Shown here piece by piece: positions 46,406 to 56,349 of a stretch of DNA of 64,000 nucleotides. Each line of letters starts with the position of its first letter. The stretch's first letter is position 1. The stretch is from the NCBI RefSeq assembly GCF_000238255.3, contig NZ_CP011039.1, positions 421,001-485,000 on the forward strand, read 5' to 3'. The DNA comes from Pseudoalteromonas spongiae UST010723-006. GTDB taxonomy: Bacteria; Pseudomonadota; Gammaproteobacteria; Enterobacterales; Alteromonadaceae. The notes beneath the pieces were generated by a model. The model did no database searches, was not told the origin of the DNA, and saw only the letters and a list, made by a program, of their open reading frames with translations. The position numbers and the translations under genes were made by a program.

Positions 46406-49102
46406 ATGGGTAAAGTTAGAGTTTTATTACTTTCTATTGTGTTATTTTGTGCATTTTTTTCGTCAGAAAGTAATGCCAATTCAGCTGCTTGTATATTGCT
46501 GAAACAACAAATGAGCAATTATCAGCATAGCAAAACCCACCCAACCTATCGCCGAGCTCAGCGTGACTACGAACGCCTGTGTAATCAACCTGAAGTAGTT
46601 GAAGATAAAGCAACAGAAAGCGCAAAAACGCAACAAACGATTTTAAGCGAAGAAGAAAAGCGTTTAGCACAAGAGCGATTTGAAGCGATTGAAGCTAAGC
46701 AGCAAGAACAACAAACTGTTGAAACCAAAGAAGATGCTAGTGATGATTTAACTAACAACGGAGAAGTAACCAATAGTAACGAACAGCAGACCGTTGAAAT
46801 TGACTCAAAAACGCAAAGCGAAGTAAAAGAAACGCCTAAAGCTCAACCTGCTGCGCCAGTTAAAAGAGCACCTGTCACCTGGCAAAATGATATTCCAGTA
46901 GAAGAATCGAGCTTATTAGAAGCGATGATGCTGCCGATTATTTTATTGCTTGTTGTGTTGGTTGCCATATTTGTCTACGTGAAATTTGTGCGTTCACGCA
47001 TGGACGAAATTAAAGAGAAAGCCAAAGAAAAAGCCCAAGAAATGTCAAAAGACATTGCTGCAATGGGCTCAAAAGTTGCTGAAAAGAAAAAGAACAAGTT
47101 ACCAAAAGGCGCACTCGACCCAGATTTATACTTCCGTCGTCAACGTGTTGAAGTAACACTCGCAAATGGTCAGGAAGTAGTATTAGACAGTGTTATAGCA
47201 TCGCAATATGGCATTTTCGTTGTACTGCCGCAAAAGCAGCGCGGCGCAATTATCGGTAGCGCAACCTTACCAGAGTGGAAAGAGCAAGTTGGGGAAGAAC
47301 TTATTGGTTTTGAGAGCCCATTACAAGTAGTGAATCAATGCTGTCACGCCGTTGCGCAGATTTTAGGATTAAATGATGAAATAGAGCCGATTGTCGCGTT
47401 TAACGATATGGCGGTATTTAAATCACAATTTCCAATTGTAGTGATGCATAAAAAGCAAGTGAATCCATACATTCTAGGCTTTAAAGAGCTGAGATTTAGC
47501 GACCAGCAAGTTGACGAATGGATGGCGTTGATTGATAGCCACAACGAAGCGAAGCGAGAAGAGAAAAAACGCGCTGAAGAGCGTCAACGCGAAGAGAATA
47601 TGACTCGTCACAATGAGCCTAAATTTGATACTTCAGCGCCATCGCCAGCGGAAGTTGCCGAACAAGAAATGCAAGAAAAGCAGCAAGAAACGGTTTACCC
47701 AGAACCTGGCTCATATGAAAACTCAGTGTCTGAAATTACGCCGGATAATCAGGATATTCATCGTGCAGAAGAGACAGACAAACCCGCGGTTGACCATATT
47801 GCTGAGCTTGATGCAATTCTCAATAAAGCAAAACAGTTTACTGAAAAGTTAGACGATATTAGCAGTGCAACTCCGAAAACTAGCGATGATGAAACGCAAC
47901 CTCCAACACTAAGCGTACAGGACGCAGAGCTATTAAATAATGAAACTGAACAGCCAAGCGCAACCTCAGACGAAAGTAGTTTAGAGTCAGAGGAAAACGA
48001 TTTATCTAATGACTTTACGCCTGATACCAATGCAGAATTCAAAAAAACAACGCAATCATTTTCATCTGATGACTCATTCGATATGCCATTTAACGAAGCC
48101 ACTACGCAGCAGGCCGGTGCATCAGGTTTGGATAATGATGACTCAACTAAAAATACGTTCGATAACGACCTAATGGATGACAGTGCAGCGCTTACTCACT
48201 CCAACGCGTTACAGGAAGAATTAGGTCAATCTGAAGTTCAATCTCAAGATGATGATAGCTTATTGCCACCAGATAGCAGTGAACCCGCTACGGCATACAC
48301 TGACCCTGATTATTTTAAGTCAGCTGATGACGATGCGCCTGAAAATATGGTTCCTCATTCTGAGTTTAAACGCCGTGCGGCAAAACGAGCAGTTGATGAC
48401 GGTATGTTTGATTATTTAAATCACTACGACAAATCAGCAGAAAACGACGAGCAATCAGATGGTGAATATTCGCTTGAAGAAGAGTTGGCGCAAAGCCTTG
48501 CTGCGGGTAAGGGATTTTTGTCGGGGTTAGAGCAAAAGGATAATTCTCTTGATGAAGAGCCAAAATTACCAGCGCGCGACGATGCGGATATGTTAGCTCA
48601 AGTTGAAACCAAATTAGATCAAGAGATGGCTAATTTATCAGCTGATAACGATCTTCATGAGCAGTCTGACACAAGCTTACAACAAGATCTTAATGATTTT
48701 GATATCAATTCACTAGAGCAAGACCTAGTTGATAATCAGCCGACTATCAGTGATAGCGTTGAAAGTACAGAGAATGATAGCAGCGATGTGAATCAAGGCG
48801 GTTGGCGTGCAATTAAAGCGCAAATGAATGAGCAATCTGACGAGCAGATTTTACCGCCTTCAGTAGAAAGTGAAGCGCAAGATGAACAGCCTAAATCAAG
48901 CTGGCGTGCGTTAAAAGAACAAGTAAATGATGAAATTGACGATGAATTTAACAAGACTGATCAAGACAGCGAAGCTGATAAAGATGACAGTGAAAAATCG
49001 TCACCATTTTCTAACTTACAGCTCGATCCTGATTGGGCGCCTAAGCCACCACCGGAAAAGGTGTTTAAAACAAAACCTGAAGACGACCCTGATAATAATT
49101 AA
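46406..49102 (+). CDS. Membrane-anchored protein with a degenerate NERD-like domain and long acidic tail
   Basis: 898 residues: a signal-like N-terminus (1-25), a charged coiled region, one membrane helix (about 173-195), a Lys-rich stretch, then a folded part (235-380) and an acidic, low-complexity tail (390-898). The folded part follows the nuclease-related domain pattern: VVLDSVIASQYGIFVVLPQK, IIGSATLPEWKEQ, PLQVVNQCCHAVAQIL, IVAFNDMAVF. The Asp (261) is kept, but the E-x-K of active NERD proteins reads Leu274-Pro-Gln276. Two WRA-(I/L)-K-x-Q motifs occur at Trp800 and Trp833. The NERD assignment is my reading; the function is unknown. Confidence 0.6.
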   Translation: MGKVRVLLLSIVLFCAFFSSESNANSAACILLKQQMSNYQHSKTHPTYRRAQRDYERLCNQPEVVEDKATESAKTQQTILSEEEKRLAQERFEAIEAKQQEQQTVETKEDASDDLTNNGEVTNSNEQQTVEIDSKTQSEVKETPKAQPAAPVKRAPVTWQNDIPVEESSLLEAMMLPIILLLVVLVAIFVYVKFVRSRMDEIKEKAKEKAQEMSKDIAAMGSKVAEKKKNKLPKGALDPDLYFRRQRVEVTLANGQEVVLDSVIASQYGIFVVLPQKQRGAIIGSATLPEWKEQVGEELIGFESPLQVVNQCCHAVAQILGLNDEIEPIVAFNDMAVFKSQFPIVVMHKKQVNPYILGFKELRFSDQQVDEWMALIDSHNEAKREEKKRAEERQREENMTRHNEPKFDTSAPSPAEVAEQEMQEKQQETVYPEPGSYENSVSEITPDNQDIHRAEETDKPAVDHIAELDAILNKAKQFTEKLDDISSATPKTSDDETQPPTLSVQDAELLNNETEQPSATSDESSLESEENDLSNDFTPDTNAEFKKTTQSFSSDDSFDMPFNEATTQQAGASGLDNDDSTKNTFDNDLMDDSAALTHSNALQEELGQSEVQSQDDDSLLPPDSSEPATAYTDPDYFKSADDDAPENMVPHSEFKRRAAKRAVDDGMFDYLNHYDKSAENDEQSDGEYSLEEELAQSLAAGKGFLSGLEQKDNSLDEEPKLPARDDADMLAQVETKLDQEMANLSADNDLHEQSDTSLQQDLNDFDINSLEQDLVDNQPTISDSVESTENDSSDVNQGGWRAIKAQMNEQSDEQILPPSVESEAQDEQPKSSWRALKEQVNDEIDDEFNKTDQDSEADKDDSEKSSPFSNLQLDPDWAPKPPPEKVFKTKPEDDPDNN

Positions 49103-49106
49103 TCAA

Positions 49107-49140
49107 TAAAAAATGGTCAGCAATTGCTGACCATTTTTTT
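49107..49140 (+). terminator. Rho-independent terminator after the NERD-like gene
   Basis: AATGGTCAGCA / TGCTGACCATT with flanking A6 and T7, a fully palindromic hairpin directly after the stop codon. Confidence 0.92.
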
Positions 49141-49199
49141 ATTTTACTTGAATTAGCATCACTAATATTTAGTGATATTAACGCAAGATACAACAATCC

Positions 49200-49706
49200 T
49201 TATTCACATTGCTCTACAAGCGAACGTAGGTGCTGCCCTAAATCTTGTGTTTTTGTTTTACCATTCGCTACTAACTCAGAGGCTTGCTGTTGAATTTCAG
49301 CAACATCGTACTGCGATAACATATGCTTTACGTAAGTTAATACATCGCCACCTTGGCGGATAAGATCTGGCAGGCTTTCGAGAGAAAGCTCTTGTTCAGA
49401 TAGGTTTGACAGTGTTTCAATGAATTGAGATAAATCCATCGAATCTTGCAATGCACCTTCTACCTCAACTAATGCGCCCATGGGGTCTGCATCTAGCTTA
49501 CCAGCAACACATGCTGCAACTGAGCCTGCCTCGGAGCCTTGTTTAACGGCTTCAATGCCTTGAGCACGGATCGCTTCAATTACTTCTTGTAACTCTTGGT
49601 GCTCTGCAAAATATTGACGTTCCAACGCCTTCTTAGGATCTTCTGCAAGATCACAGGCTGTTAAAGTGGTGGCGAAAGTCGTCGCTAGTAACAGTGCTTT
49701 TTTCAT
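49200..49706 (-). CDS. Predicted lipoprotein of unknown function
   Basis: 168 residues from ATG 49706, chosen over the frame's upstream ATG because CGGAGAAATC precedes it and a lipoprotein signal follows: KKALLLATTFATTLTAC, with the lipobox LTAC and Asp after Cys. The mature protein is helical and acidic (ALERQYFAEHQELQEVIEAI, EQELSLESLPDLIRQGGDVL) and has two further Cys. No family recognised. Asp at position +2 would favour inner-membrane retention. It is convergent with the preceding gene. Confidence 0.7.
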   Translation of the reverse strand: MKKALLLATTFATTLTACDLAEDPKKALERQYFAEHQELQEVIEAIRAQGIEAVKQGSEAGSVAACVAGKLDADPMGALVEVEGALQDSMDLSQFIETLSNLSEQELSLESLPDLIRQGGDVLTYVKHMLSQYDVAEIQQQASELVANGKTKTQDLGQHLRSLVEQCE

Positions 49707-49799
49707 GATTTCTCCGCAATTATTCGCGTTATTTACAGCGAGTATATCGCAATGTTCTAAACTATAAGTAAGCAAAAATATGAAAATAAACTAAATTTT

Positions 49800-50003
49800 A
49801 TGCCGCAACAAACCGTTAAAAGTCCGTGTGTTGAAAATTGTTGCTTAAATGAGGATGACGTATGTTTAGGGTGTTTTCGTACGTTAGAAGAGATTTTATC
49901 TTGGTCGAGTATGAGTTTATCGCAAAAGCGAACTACGCTTAATTTATGTCAACAGCGAAAACAGCAAAAACAACATGCAAAAAAGGATTTTAATTCTAGA
50001 TAA
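49800..50003 (+). CDS. DUF1289 cysteine-cluster protein
   Basis: 67 residues. [20 protein letters not shown] is the DUF1289 pattern of spaced cysteines (C-x3-C/C-x7-C-x2-C), followed by the helix [20 protein letters not shown]. Members are small, presumably metal-binding and often encoded beside unrelated genes; their role is unknown. The stop overlaps the start of the histidine-kinase gene by 29 bp, so the pair is co-transcribed. Confidence 0.85.
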   Translation: MPQQTVKSPCVENCCLNEDDVCLGCFRTLEEILSWSSMSLSQKRTTLNLCQQRKQQKQHAKKDFNSR

Positions 50004-51927
50004 CTCAAGTGTTTTGGCAATGCGCTTAAAAGTTTTACTGGAGTTATTGACGTGCCAAGTAGACCTACATCATTACAGCGACTTTGAACCTAGTAGCGAA
50101 CCCACATTTTATGAAGCAATTGTTTTTGCCTCAGGCGTCCCCGAGAAATTAGTACTGCAAACCCAGCAGTTATATGGTGATGTGCATGTGTTTTTATTGG
50201 CCCCTAATGTAGAGGGAAGCAAACTCAGTGATAGTTTTACAAAACTGGTTAATGCACTGCCTCGCGCCTTGGTAATTCACCCATTTTATAACAATAAGGA
50301 AGTTATAGGCCTACTTGAAGAAGGGTTAGCGATAGGTGCCGCTAATCTTGATATTAAATTACCTAAAATTTTATTGGTTGACGATAACGAAAGTCGCCTA
50401 AGTCGCTTAGAGTCGAGCTTAAAAGGCGCACATTTTGATGTTATCACCGCTGATAATGAATTCTCAGCAATTGGGCGTGCAGCGCTACACCAAATTGATT
50501 TACTTGTAAGTGATTTTAATATGGGAGATCTCTCTGGCATAGATATATTTAGGCAAATAAAATCTATCAACCAAGATTGTCGCTGCATACTCATCACATC
50601 AAAGCCACACCAAAGTGCGTTAATCGAAGCGGTGCGGTTAGGAGTGGATGATGTACTTGAAAAACCACTTGATGAAAGTGTGTTGTTACAAGCAATCTAT
50701 AAGCTTTGGCACAATGAACAGCTGGAGCAAAGCAACCAAGAGCTGGTATCTCGGCTACAAGATACCGTTGATGCACTTATCGAAAAAGATAGTTTATTGC
50801 GTGTTATCTATAAAAATACACCAGATGCGATTGCTATTTTTAGCAACGACGGCGCGATTTTAGAGGCGAACGATGCGTTTTTAAGTTTATTTGCCCGAGA
50901 GCAAGATGAAATTCATGACTTATCATTTTTTGAATTGCTAGACAGCACTATTTCAAATGAAATAAAAAACAATATTGCCAGCTACCAAACTCAGTTTAAT
51001 TTTGAGTTTGTAGTGACGACGGCAAAAGATGACATAGTGCCGTTTTCAGGCTCATTTAGTGAGATTGACGTACATGGTGAGCCATCGACAGCGGTTATTT
51101 TAAAAAATATTGCTCATCTTAAGCGCAAACAGCAACTACTAGAAGAAGCAAAGCAATTACTTGAAGAAAAAGTAAATATTCGTACCCAGGAGCTTGAGGC
51201 CGCGAAAAACCAAGCTGAGTTTGCTAACAAAAGTAAGTCGGAATTTTTAGCGAATATGTCTCATGAGTTGCGAACGCCAATGCATTCAATTTTGAGCTTT
51301 TCTCAATTTGGTTTGGATAAACTCAATAGCGAACCAATTCCTAAAGATAAACTGCACAAATACCTTTCTCGTATCGAAAGTTCAGGACAGCGACTTCTGT
51401 CTTTGTTAAACAATTTACTCGACCTATCTAAATTAGATGCGGGTAAGTTTCCGTTTAATCCCAGCAAGCATAATTTGAATCAATTAGTGCGAACTAGCAT
51501 CGACGATATGTCGGGCGCACTATTGGCAAAAACAATAAATGTGCATTTTGTGCCTGAAAAAGATCCGTTTTTTGTTGATTGCGATTGTGACCAAATCGCG
51601 CAAGTGATCCGTAACTTACTTGGCAACGCCATTAAATTTAGCGATGAACACAGTGAAATTGAAGTCGTGATAGACCATCACAATGACATGGTGCAATTAG
51701 CTGTACGAGATAGTGGACTAGGTATACCAGATGAAGAGCTAGAAACAATATTTAACAAGTTTGAACAAAGTAGTAAAACCAATCGTGGGGCAGGTGGTAC
51801 AGGGCTTGGTCTAGCGATTTGTAAAGAGTTTGTCGATTTACACCACGGCCGTATTTGGGCCGAAAATAACTTTGAGAAAGGTGCAAGTGTATTTGTTAGT
51901 TTGCCAGTTTCTAATACTTTTGACTAA
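49975..51927 (+). CDS. Hybrid sensor histidine kinase with degenerate REC, REC, PAS and kinase domains
   Basis: 650 residues, no membrane segments. Residues 1-125 resemble a receiver domain but lack the phosphoacceptor Asp; 130-248 are a normal receiver ([16 protein letters not shown] with Asp180, LEKP Lys); 275-385 a PAS domain ([18 protein letters not shown]); 386-420 a coiled coil; then HisKA with His430 ([12 protein letters not shown]) and HATPase ([43 protein letters not shown]). It is cytoplasmic, so it senses an internal signal or partner. The response regulator 46 bp downstream is the likely target. Confidence 0.88.
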   Translation: MQKRILILDNSSVLAMRLKVLLELLTCQVDLHHYSDFEPSSEPTFYEAIVFASGVPEKLVLQTQQLYGDVHVFLLAPNVEGSKLSDSFTKLVNALPRALVIHPFYNNKEVIGLLEEGLAIGAANLDIKLPKILLVDDNESRLSRLESSLKGAHFDVITADNEFSAIGRAALHQIDLLVSDFNMGDLSGIDIFRQIKSINQDCRCILITSKPHQSALIEAVRLGVDDVLEKPLDESVLLQAIYKLWHNEQLEQSNQELVSRLQDTVDALIEKDSLLRVIYKNTPDAIAIFSNDGAILEANDAFLSLFAREQDEIHDLSFFELLDSTISNEIKNNIASYQTQFNFEFVVTTAKDDIVPFSGSFSEIDVHGEPSTAVILKNIAHLKRKQQLLEEAKQLLEEKVNIRTQELEAAKNQAEFANKSKSEFLANMSHELRTPMHSILSFSQFGLDKLNSEPIPKDKLHKYLSRIESSGQRLLSLLNNLLDLSKLDAGKFPFNPSKHNLNQLVRTSIDDMSGALLAKTINVHFVPEKDPFFVDCDCDQIAQVIRNLLGNAIKFSDEHSEIEVVIDHHNDMVQLAVRDSGLGIPDEELETIFNKFEQSSKTNRGAGGTGLGLAICKEFVDLHHGRIWAENNFEKGASVFVSLPVSNTFD

Positions 51928-51973
51928 GCTAAATCTAGTTCAGTATAAATTAATGGAAAACAAGGAGTAAGTC

Positions 51974-53095
51974 ATGAATTCAAACACAGTACTTGCTGTT
52001 GATGACGAACCGTTTAATTTGGAAATAATCGAGGAAATACTGGAAGAGCATTACGATCTGCATTGTGTAGCAAGCGGTCCTGAATGCCTAGAGGTAGTTC
52101 AAAGAATCAACCCAAGCGTTATTTTGCTAGACGTAAGCATGCCCGATATGGATGGTTATGAGGTTTGTCGGCGCCTAAAAGAAAATCCTGAAACATCTAA
52201 TATTACCGTGATGTTTGTCTCAGCTAGAGGCTCTGTTGAAGAGCGCATCGAAGGCTACAATGTTGGTGCTGAAGATTATATTGTGAAGCCGTTTGGCCAA
52301 CAAGAATTACAAGGCAAATTAGACACTTTGTTTAAGGTAGTCGAAAACAAACGTATGCTCGAACAACAGCTACAAGATGCTACTGACACTGCGTTTAATG
52401 CAATGGCTAATAGTAGTGAAATGGGCAGCATAGTACAGTACGTGGAGCAAATCGGTAAAATTGATGAGAAAGAAGAGCTTGCACAAGCACTCATAAATTG
52501 TATGCGTGGTTTTGGTCTTAAAACGAGCATCGAGTTTCGCACCAAAAACAATCGTTCGCATTATAGTTCGGAAGGCATTTGCTCACCTATGGTGGTTGAG
52601 TTATTCGAACTGCTGCAAAATAAAGGGCGTTTATATGAGTTTATGCCGAGAATCTTAGTAAATTACCCAAGGGTTAGTTTACTCATTATGAATCTGCCAA
52701 ATGATGACCCTGAAAAACTGGGCCGTATTCGCGATAATATTTGTTTTGTTGTTGGCGTAACAGAGCATCAGCTCGACGCCATTTTAACCCGCAAACAATT
52801 AAGCAACCAAACTCTCAAATTGCGGCAAGCATTTTCTATGGTTCGCGATAAATTTGAAGATTTAGTGGGTGTACTTAATCTAAGCCATGAAATGAATGAG
52901 GCGATTTTTAGAGAATTACAGGAGGAGTTTGAAGATCGGATTCCACTGATGGGTCTAGATGAAGATCAGGAGCAGTATATTTATAAAAAAGTGGATGACA
53001 CTATTCAAAAATCAGTTGCACGAGAGGATTTATTGCAAGATATAACGCGTGCCTTTACTGAGCTTGAAAATGATTTAAGTGTTATGCTGAAATAA
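51974..53095 (+). CDS. Response regulator with a non-DNA-binding C-terminal region
   Basis: 373 residues. The receiver is complete: VLAVDDEPFNLEIIEEIL, LLDVSMPDMDGYEVCRRLKE with phosphoacceptor Asp53, FVSARG and VKPF. Residues 130-373 contain no HTH, GGDEF, EAL or HD-GYP motif; they form a helical region (KRMLEQQLQDATDTAFNAMA) and a globular part of unknown type. AAGGAG precedes the ATG. Output is therefore probably protein-protein contact downstream of the hybrid kinase. Confidence 0.85.
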   Translation: MNSNTVLAVDDEPFNLEIIEEILEEHYDLHCVASGPECLEVVQRINPSVILLDVSMPDMDGYEVCRRLKENPETSNITVMFVSARGSVEERIEGYNVGAEDYIVKPFGQQELQGKLDTLFKVVENKRMLEQQLQDATDTAFNAMANSSEMGSIVQYVEQIGKIDEKEELAQALINCMRGFGLKTSIEFRTKNNRSHYSSEGICSPMVVELFELLQNKGRLYEFMPRILVNYPRVSLLIMNLPNDDPEKLGRIRDNICFVVGVTEHQLDAILTRKQLSNQTLKLRQAFSMVRDKFEDLVGVLNLSHEMNEAIFRELQEEFEDRIPLMGLDEDQEQYIYKKVDDTIQKSVAREDLLQDITRAFTELENDLSVMLK

Positions 53096-53225
53096 GTGCT
53101 TTCTATTTCCATATTAGTCATTTAATTCTGGTTTGAGTAAGGAATAGTAAAAGCGCTACAGTTTAAGCAAAGACAAATCATCAGCGGCATATCCGCGATT
53201 TGCATCTGAGGTTACTTACCAAGGG

Positions 53226-54365
53226 TTAAGCATCTCTTGGTAAGCCTTTCTCAATAATACGAATTAAGCGTTTTGTTTTGTTGTCTCTTTGCGCGGTTTT
53301 ATTGTGTTGTTGTGCGAGTGCCCAATGAATGTGTTCAAGCAACATTTCAGATGCATCACTCTTCGCACGCTCTAATGCGTTTATAATATCGTTATTTGCA
53401 TCTGCATTTCCTAGCGCTACTGCGATATTGCGTCGCCAGCGCTCTATACCAATACGGCGAATCGCGCTACCCTCGGTGTTTTTTAGAAAGGTCGCTTCAT
53501 CCCATGCAAAAAGCGTAAGTAAGTCCTGACTTTTTAAATGCTTACGAATATGAAAGTCATTTTCGGCTGTAAGCTGTCCGTAGCGGTTCCACGGGCACAC
53601 TAATTGGCAGTCATCGCAACCGTAAATGCGATTGCCTAATAATGAACGGAATTCTTCAGGAATGGCGCCTTGTTTTTCAATTGTTAAGTATGAAATACAG
53701 CGTCTTGCATCAACCACATAAGGTTCAACAATTGCGCCTGTAGGGCACGAGGTAATACATGCCACGCAACTACCGCATTTGTTCTCTACCGTCTCTTCGT
53801 TTACCGGTAGCGGTAAATCCACAAATAACTCACCTAAGAAAAACCAAGATCCCGCTTCTTGATTCAGTATTAGCGTGTGTTTTCCGGTCCAGCCGAGTCC
53901 TGCTTTTTCAGCTAGTTGGCGTTCTAATACGGGGGCTGAGTCAACAAAGGGTCTAAATCCTAAGGTAATTTGATGCTGTTCTAGTTCTTGTTCTAACTTT
54001 TTACCGAGCTGCTTTAAACGATTACGCATTAATTTATGATAATCGCGGCCTAGGGCATAACGGCTTATATATGCAGTTTGTTTGTTTTTTAAATCTTTAG
54101 CGAAGCTCGCATCTGGTGGTAGGTAATTCATGCGCACAGAAATAACTCGTTGTGTGCCAGGCACAAGCTCAGCTGGGCGTGCGCGTTTCATGCCGTGTGC
54201 AGCCATATACTCCATTTCGCCATGGTAGCCCGCATCTAACCATCGTTGTAATTGTGCTTCGTGCTGAGATAGGTCAATATCGGTGATACTCACTTGATCA
54301 AAACCAAGCTCTTTTGCCCAAAGCTTGATTTTTTCTACCAAATTCGGATAGTTAAGAGTAGACAT
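53226..54365 (-). CDS. queG: Epoxyqueuosine reductase
   Basis: 379 residues. FRPFVDSAPVLERQLAEKAG carries the catalytic Asp; KCGSCVACITSCPTGAI and GCDDCQLVCPWNRYG are the two 4Fe-4S cluster sites. QueG is a cobalamin-dependent enzyme that reduces epoxyqueuosine to queuosine in tRNA wobble position 34. It is divergent from nnr with a 17-bp gap, the same arrangement as yjeS/yjeF in Escherichia coli. Confidence 0.96.
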   Translation of the reverse strand: MSTLNYPNLVEKIKLWAKELGFDQVSITDIDLSQHEAQLQRWLDAGYHGEMEYMAAHGMKRARPAELVPGTQRVISVRMNYLPPDASFAKDLKNKQTAYISRYALGRDYHKLMRNRLKQLGKKLEQELEQHQITLGFRPFVDSAPVLERQLAEKAGLGWTGKHTLILNQEAGSWFFLGELFVDLPLPVNEETVENKCGSCVACITSCPTGAIVEPYVVDARRCISYLTIEKQGAIPEEFRSLLGNRIYGCDDCQLVCPWNRYGQLTAENDFHIRKHLKSQDLLTLFAWDEATFLKNTEGSAIRRIGIERWRRNIAVALGNADANNDIINALERAKSDASEMLLEHIHWALAQQHNKTAQRDNKTKRLIRIIEKGLPRDA

Positions 54366-54382
54366 ACCAGTAGGTGAAATAA

Positions 54383-55861
54383 ATGACGCCAGAATTAACC
54401 ACTAATTTACCACAGTTTGCATATAGCGCCCAACAAGTAAAAGACAATGAAGCGATTGTTGCATCGCAGCAAAACGTTGATATGTACGCGCTGATGCAAC
54501 AGGCTGCTGCATCGGTTTTTCAGCTGCTGATGTTGAAATATGGTGATTGCGATAAAGTTCAAGTGATTGCTGGTGGCGGTAACAATGGAGGTGATGGCTA
54601 CTGGGTGGCTAATTATGCTTTGCAGCATGAGCTTGATGTTACGGTATTCAGTGTTAAGGATGTAAATCAGTTAACCGGTGACGCTAAGCGCGCTTACTTA
54701 GATTACTTAAAGCGAGGCGGCGAAGTAGTTGATAGCTTAGATACCAGTGCCGACGTATATATTGATGCACTGTTGGGCATCGGTTTTTGCGGTGCGTTAA
54801 GTGGTGAATATGCAGATGTTATCAATCACATTAACCAACAGAATAAGCCTATTATTGCGGTAGATTTACCTTCAGGTCTGAATGCGACAACAGGCGAAGT
54901 AGCAAATGTCTGTATCAATGCTAATTATACAGTAAGCTTTATTGCTCTTAAGCAAGGGTTATTAAGCGGTAATGCTAAACAGCATGTTGGCAATTTATAT
55001 TTCGTAGGACTCGGATTAGCCGATGCTTTTACTGAATATGTCACACCACTCTCTCAGTTAGTAAATTATGACGCGTTAAAAGCATCACTGCCGGTTCGTC
55101 ATATCAATAGTTATAAACAACAACTTGGCCATGTTTTATTAATTGGTGGCGATAAACCTATGCCGGGGGCTATTCGCATTGCGGCTGAGTCCTGTCTGCG
55201 CACAGGTGCAGGGCTTGTCAGTGTAGCGACGCATCCAGAAAATCGCGCCATTGTGGTCCAAGGGCGTTATGAACTGATGGTACACGCCGTCGAGCATGCA
55301 ACAGAGTTGGAACCACTAATTGAAAAAGCAGATGTGTGTGTGATTGGCCCAGGTCTTGGTCAATCAAATTGGAGCAAGACTGTATGGCAGACAATCGAGA
55401 AGGTCAATAAACCAATTATTATTGATGCGGATGGGCTTAACTTGTTAGCTCAAAAACCAATTAACCTAGCGCAAATGATTATTACCCCTCACAGCGGAGA
55501 GGCTTCAAGGTTACTGGGTATCTCAAGCTCTGAAATTGAACTTAATCGTTTTGATTCAGTCTCTAAATTAGCAAAGCAATTTAACGCAATAGCCTTATTA
55601 AAAGGTGCAGGCAGCTTAGTTGCTAATAGTCATCAGACGGTAATTAATACGTCGGGCAGCGTTAGTATGGCAAGTGCTGGGATGGGCGATTGTTTATCTG
55701 GTATAATCGCTGGCTTAATTGCGCAGGGCATGCCGAATTTTGAAGCTGTTCAATTGGCTGTTAATATTCACGGCCGCGCAGCGGAAATTGCAGAGCAACA
55801 GGGTAAGTGTGGCATGTTAGTCTCAGATCTGTACCCTTTTATTAGAAAACTGGTTGATTAG
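54383..55861 (+). CDS. nnr: Bifunctional NAD(P)HX epimerase/dehydratase
   Basis: 492 residues. The N-terminal YjeF_N domain (1-215) shows VIAGGGNNGGDGYWVANYAL and IDALLGIGFCG; the C-terminal ribokinase-like dehydratase (235-490) shows LIGGDKPMPGAIRIAAESCL, VIGPGLG, DADGLNLLA, TPHSGEASRLLG and SAGMGDCLSGIIAGL. It repairs hydrated NADH and NADPH. First gene of the rightward operon nnr-tsaE-amiB-mutL-miaA-hfq-hflX-hflK-hflC. Confidence 0.95.
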   Translation: MTPELTTNLPQFAYSAQQVKDNEAIVASQQNVDMYALMQQAAASVFQLLMLKYGDCDKVQVIAGGGNNGGDGYWVANYALQHELDVTVFSVKDVNQLTGDAKRAYLDYLKRGGEVVDSLDTSADVYIDALLGIGFCGALSGEYADVINHINQQNKPIIAVDLPSGLNATTGEVANVCINANYTVSFIALKQGLLSGNAKQHVGNLYFVGLGLADAFTEYVTPLSQLVNYDALKASLPVRHINSYKQQLGHVLLIGGDKPMPGAIRIAAESCLRTGAGLVSVATHPENRAIVVQGRYELMVHAVEHATELEPLIEKADVCVIGPGLGQSNWSKTVWQTIEKVNKPIIIDADGLNLLAQKPINLAQMIITPHSGEASRLLGISSSEIELNRFDSVSKLAKQFNAIALLKGAGSLVANSHQTVINTSGSVSMASAGMGDCLSGIIAGLIAQGMPNFEAVQLAVNIHGRAAEIAEQQGKCGMLVSDLYPFIRKLVD

Positions 55862-55872
55862 TGGAGAAGTAA

Positions 55873-56349
55873 ATGAATCAGCAAGATGGGGTTTTTAATT
55901 GCTTTTTGGCCGATGAAACTGAAACAGTAGCCATGGGTAGTAAATTGTCTTCTTGTATACATGAAGGTGCTGTTATCTTTTTACATGGCGACTTAGGTGC
56001 GGGCAAAACGACGCTTACACGCGGCGTTGTACAAGGCTTTGGTCATACCGGTAAAGTAAAAAGTCCAACCTATACCTTGGTTGAACCCTACGAATTAGCT
56101 TCACAAAATGTTTATCACTTCGATTTATATCGCCTTGCAGATCCTGAAGAATTGGAATTTATGGGCATTCGAGACTACTTTGAAAATAACTCAGTGTGTT
56201 TAATTGAATGGCCAGAAAAAGGCGCTGGAATGCTTGCACAGGCAGATCTAGAAATTACAATGGAATATGTCGATAATGCGCGTAGAATAACCATAATGGC
56301 GAACAGTCAAAGTGGCAAAACAATAATAAATAAGCTGAAGAATGACTAG
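55873..56349 (+). CDS. tsaE: tRNA t6A threonylcarbamoyladenosine biosynthesis ATPase TsaE
   Basis: 158 residues. FLHGDLGAGKTTLTRG is the Walker A (residues 39-47); KSPTYTLVEPYELASQNVYH and HFDLYRLADPEELEF are family motifs; IEWPEKG is the Walker B region. It assists TsaB/TsaD in making t6A at position 37 of ANN-decoding tRNAs. It overlaps amiB by 8 bp. Confidence 0.96.
   Translation: MNQQDGVFNCFLADETETVAMGSKLSSCIHEGAVIFLHGDLGAGKTTLTRGVVQGFGHTGKVKSPTYTLVEPYELASQNVYHFDLYRLADPEELEFMGIRDYFENNSVCLIEWPEKGAGMLAQADLEITMEYVDNARRITIMANSQSGKTIINKLKND

Noticed and set aside
47758..48102. 114-codon antisense frame in the acidic tail of the NERD-like protein
   Set aside because: Ser/Val/Leu-rich translation is the mirror of Asp/Glu/Ser codons on the coding strand.
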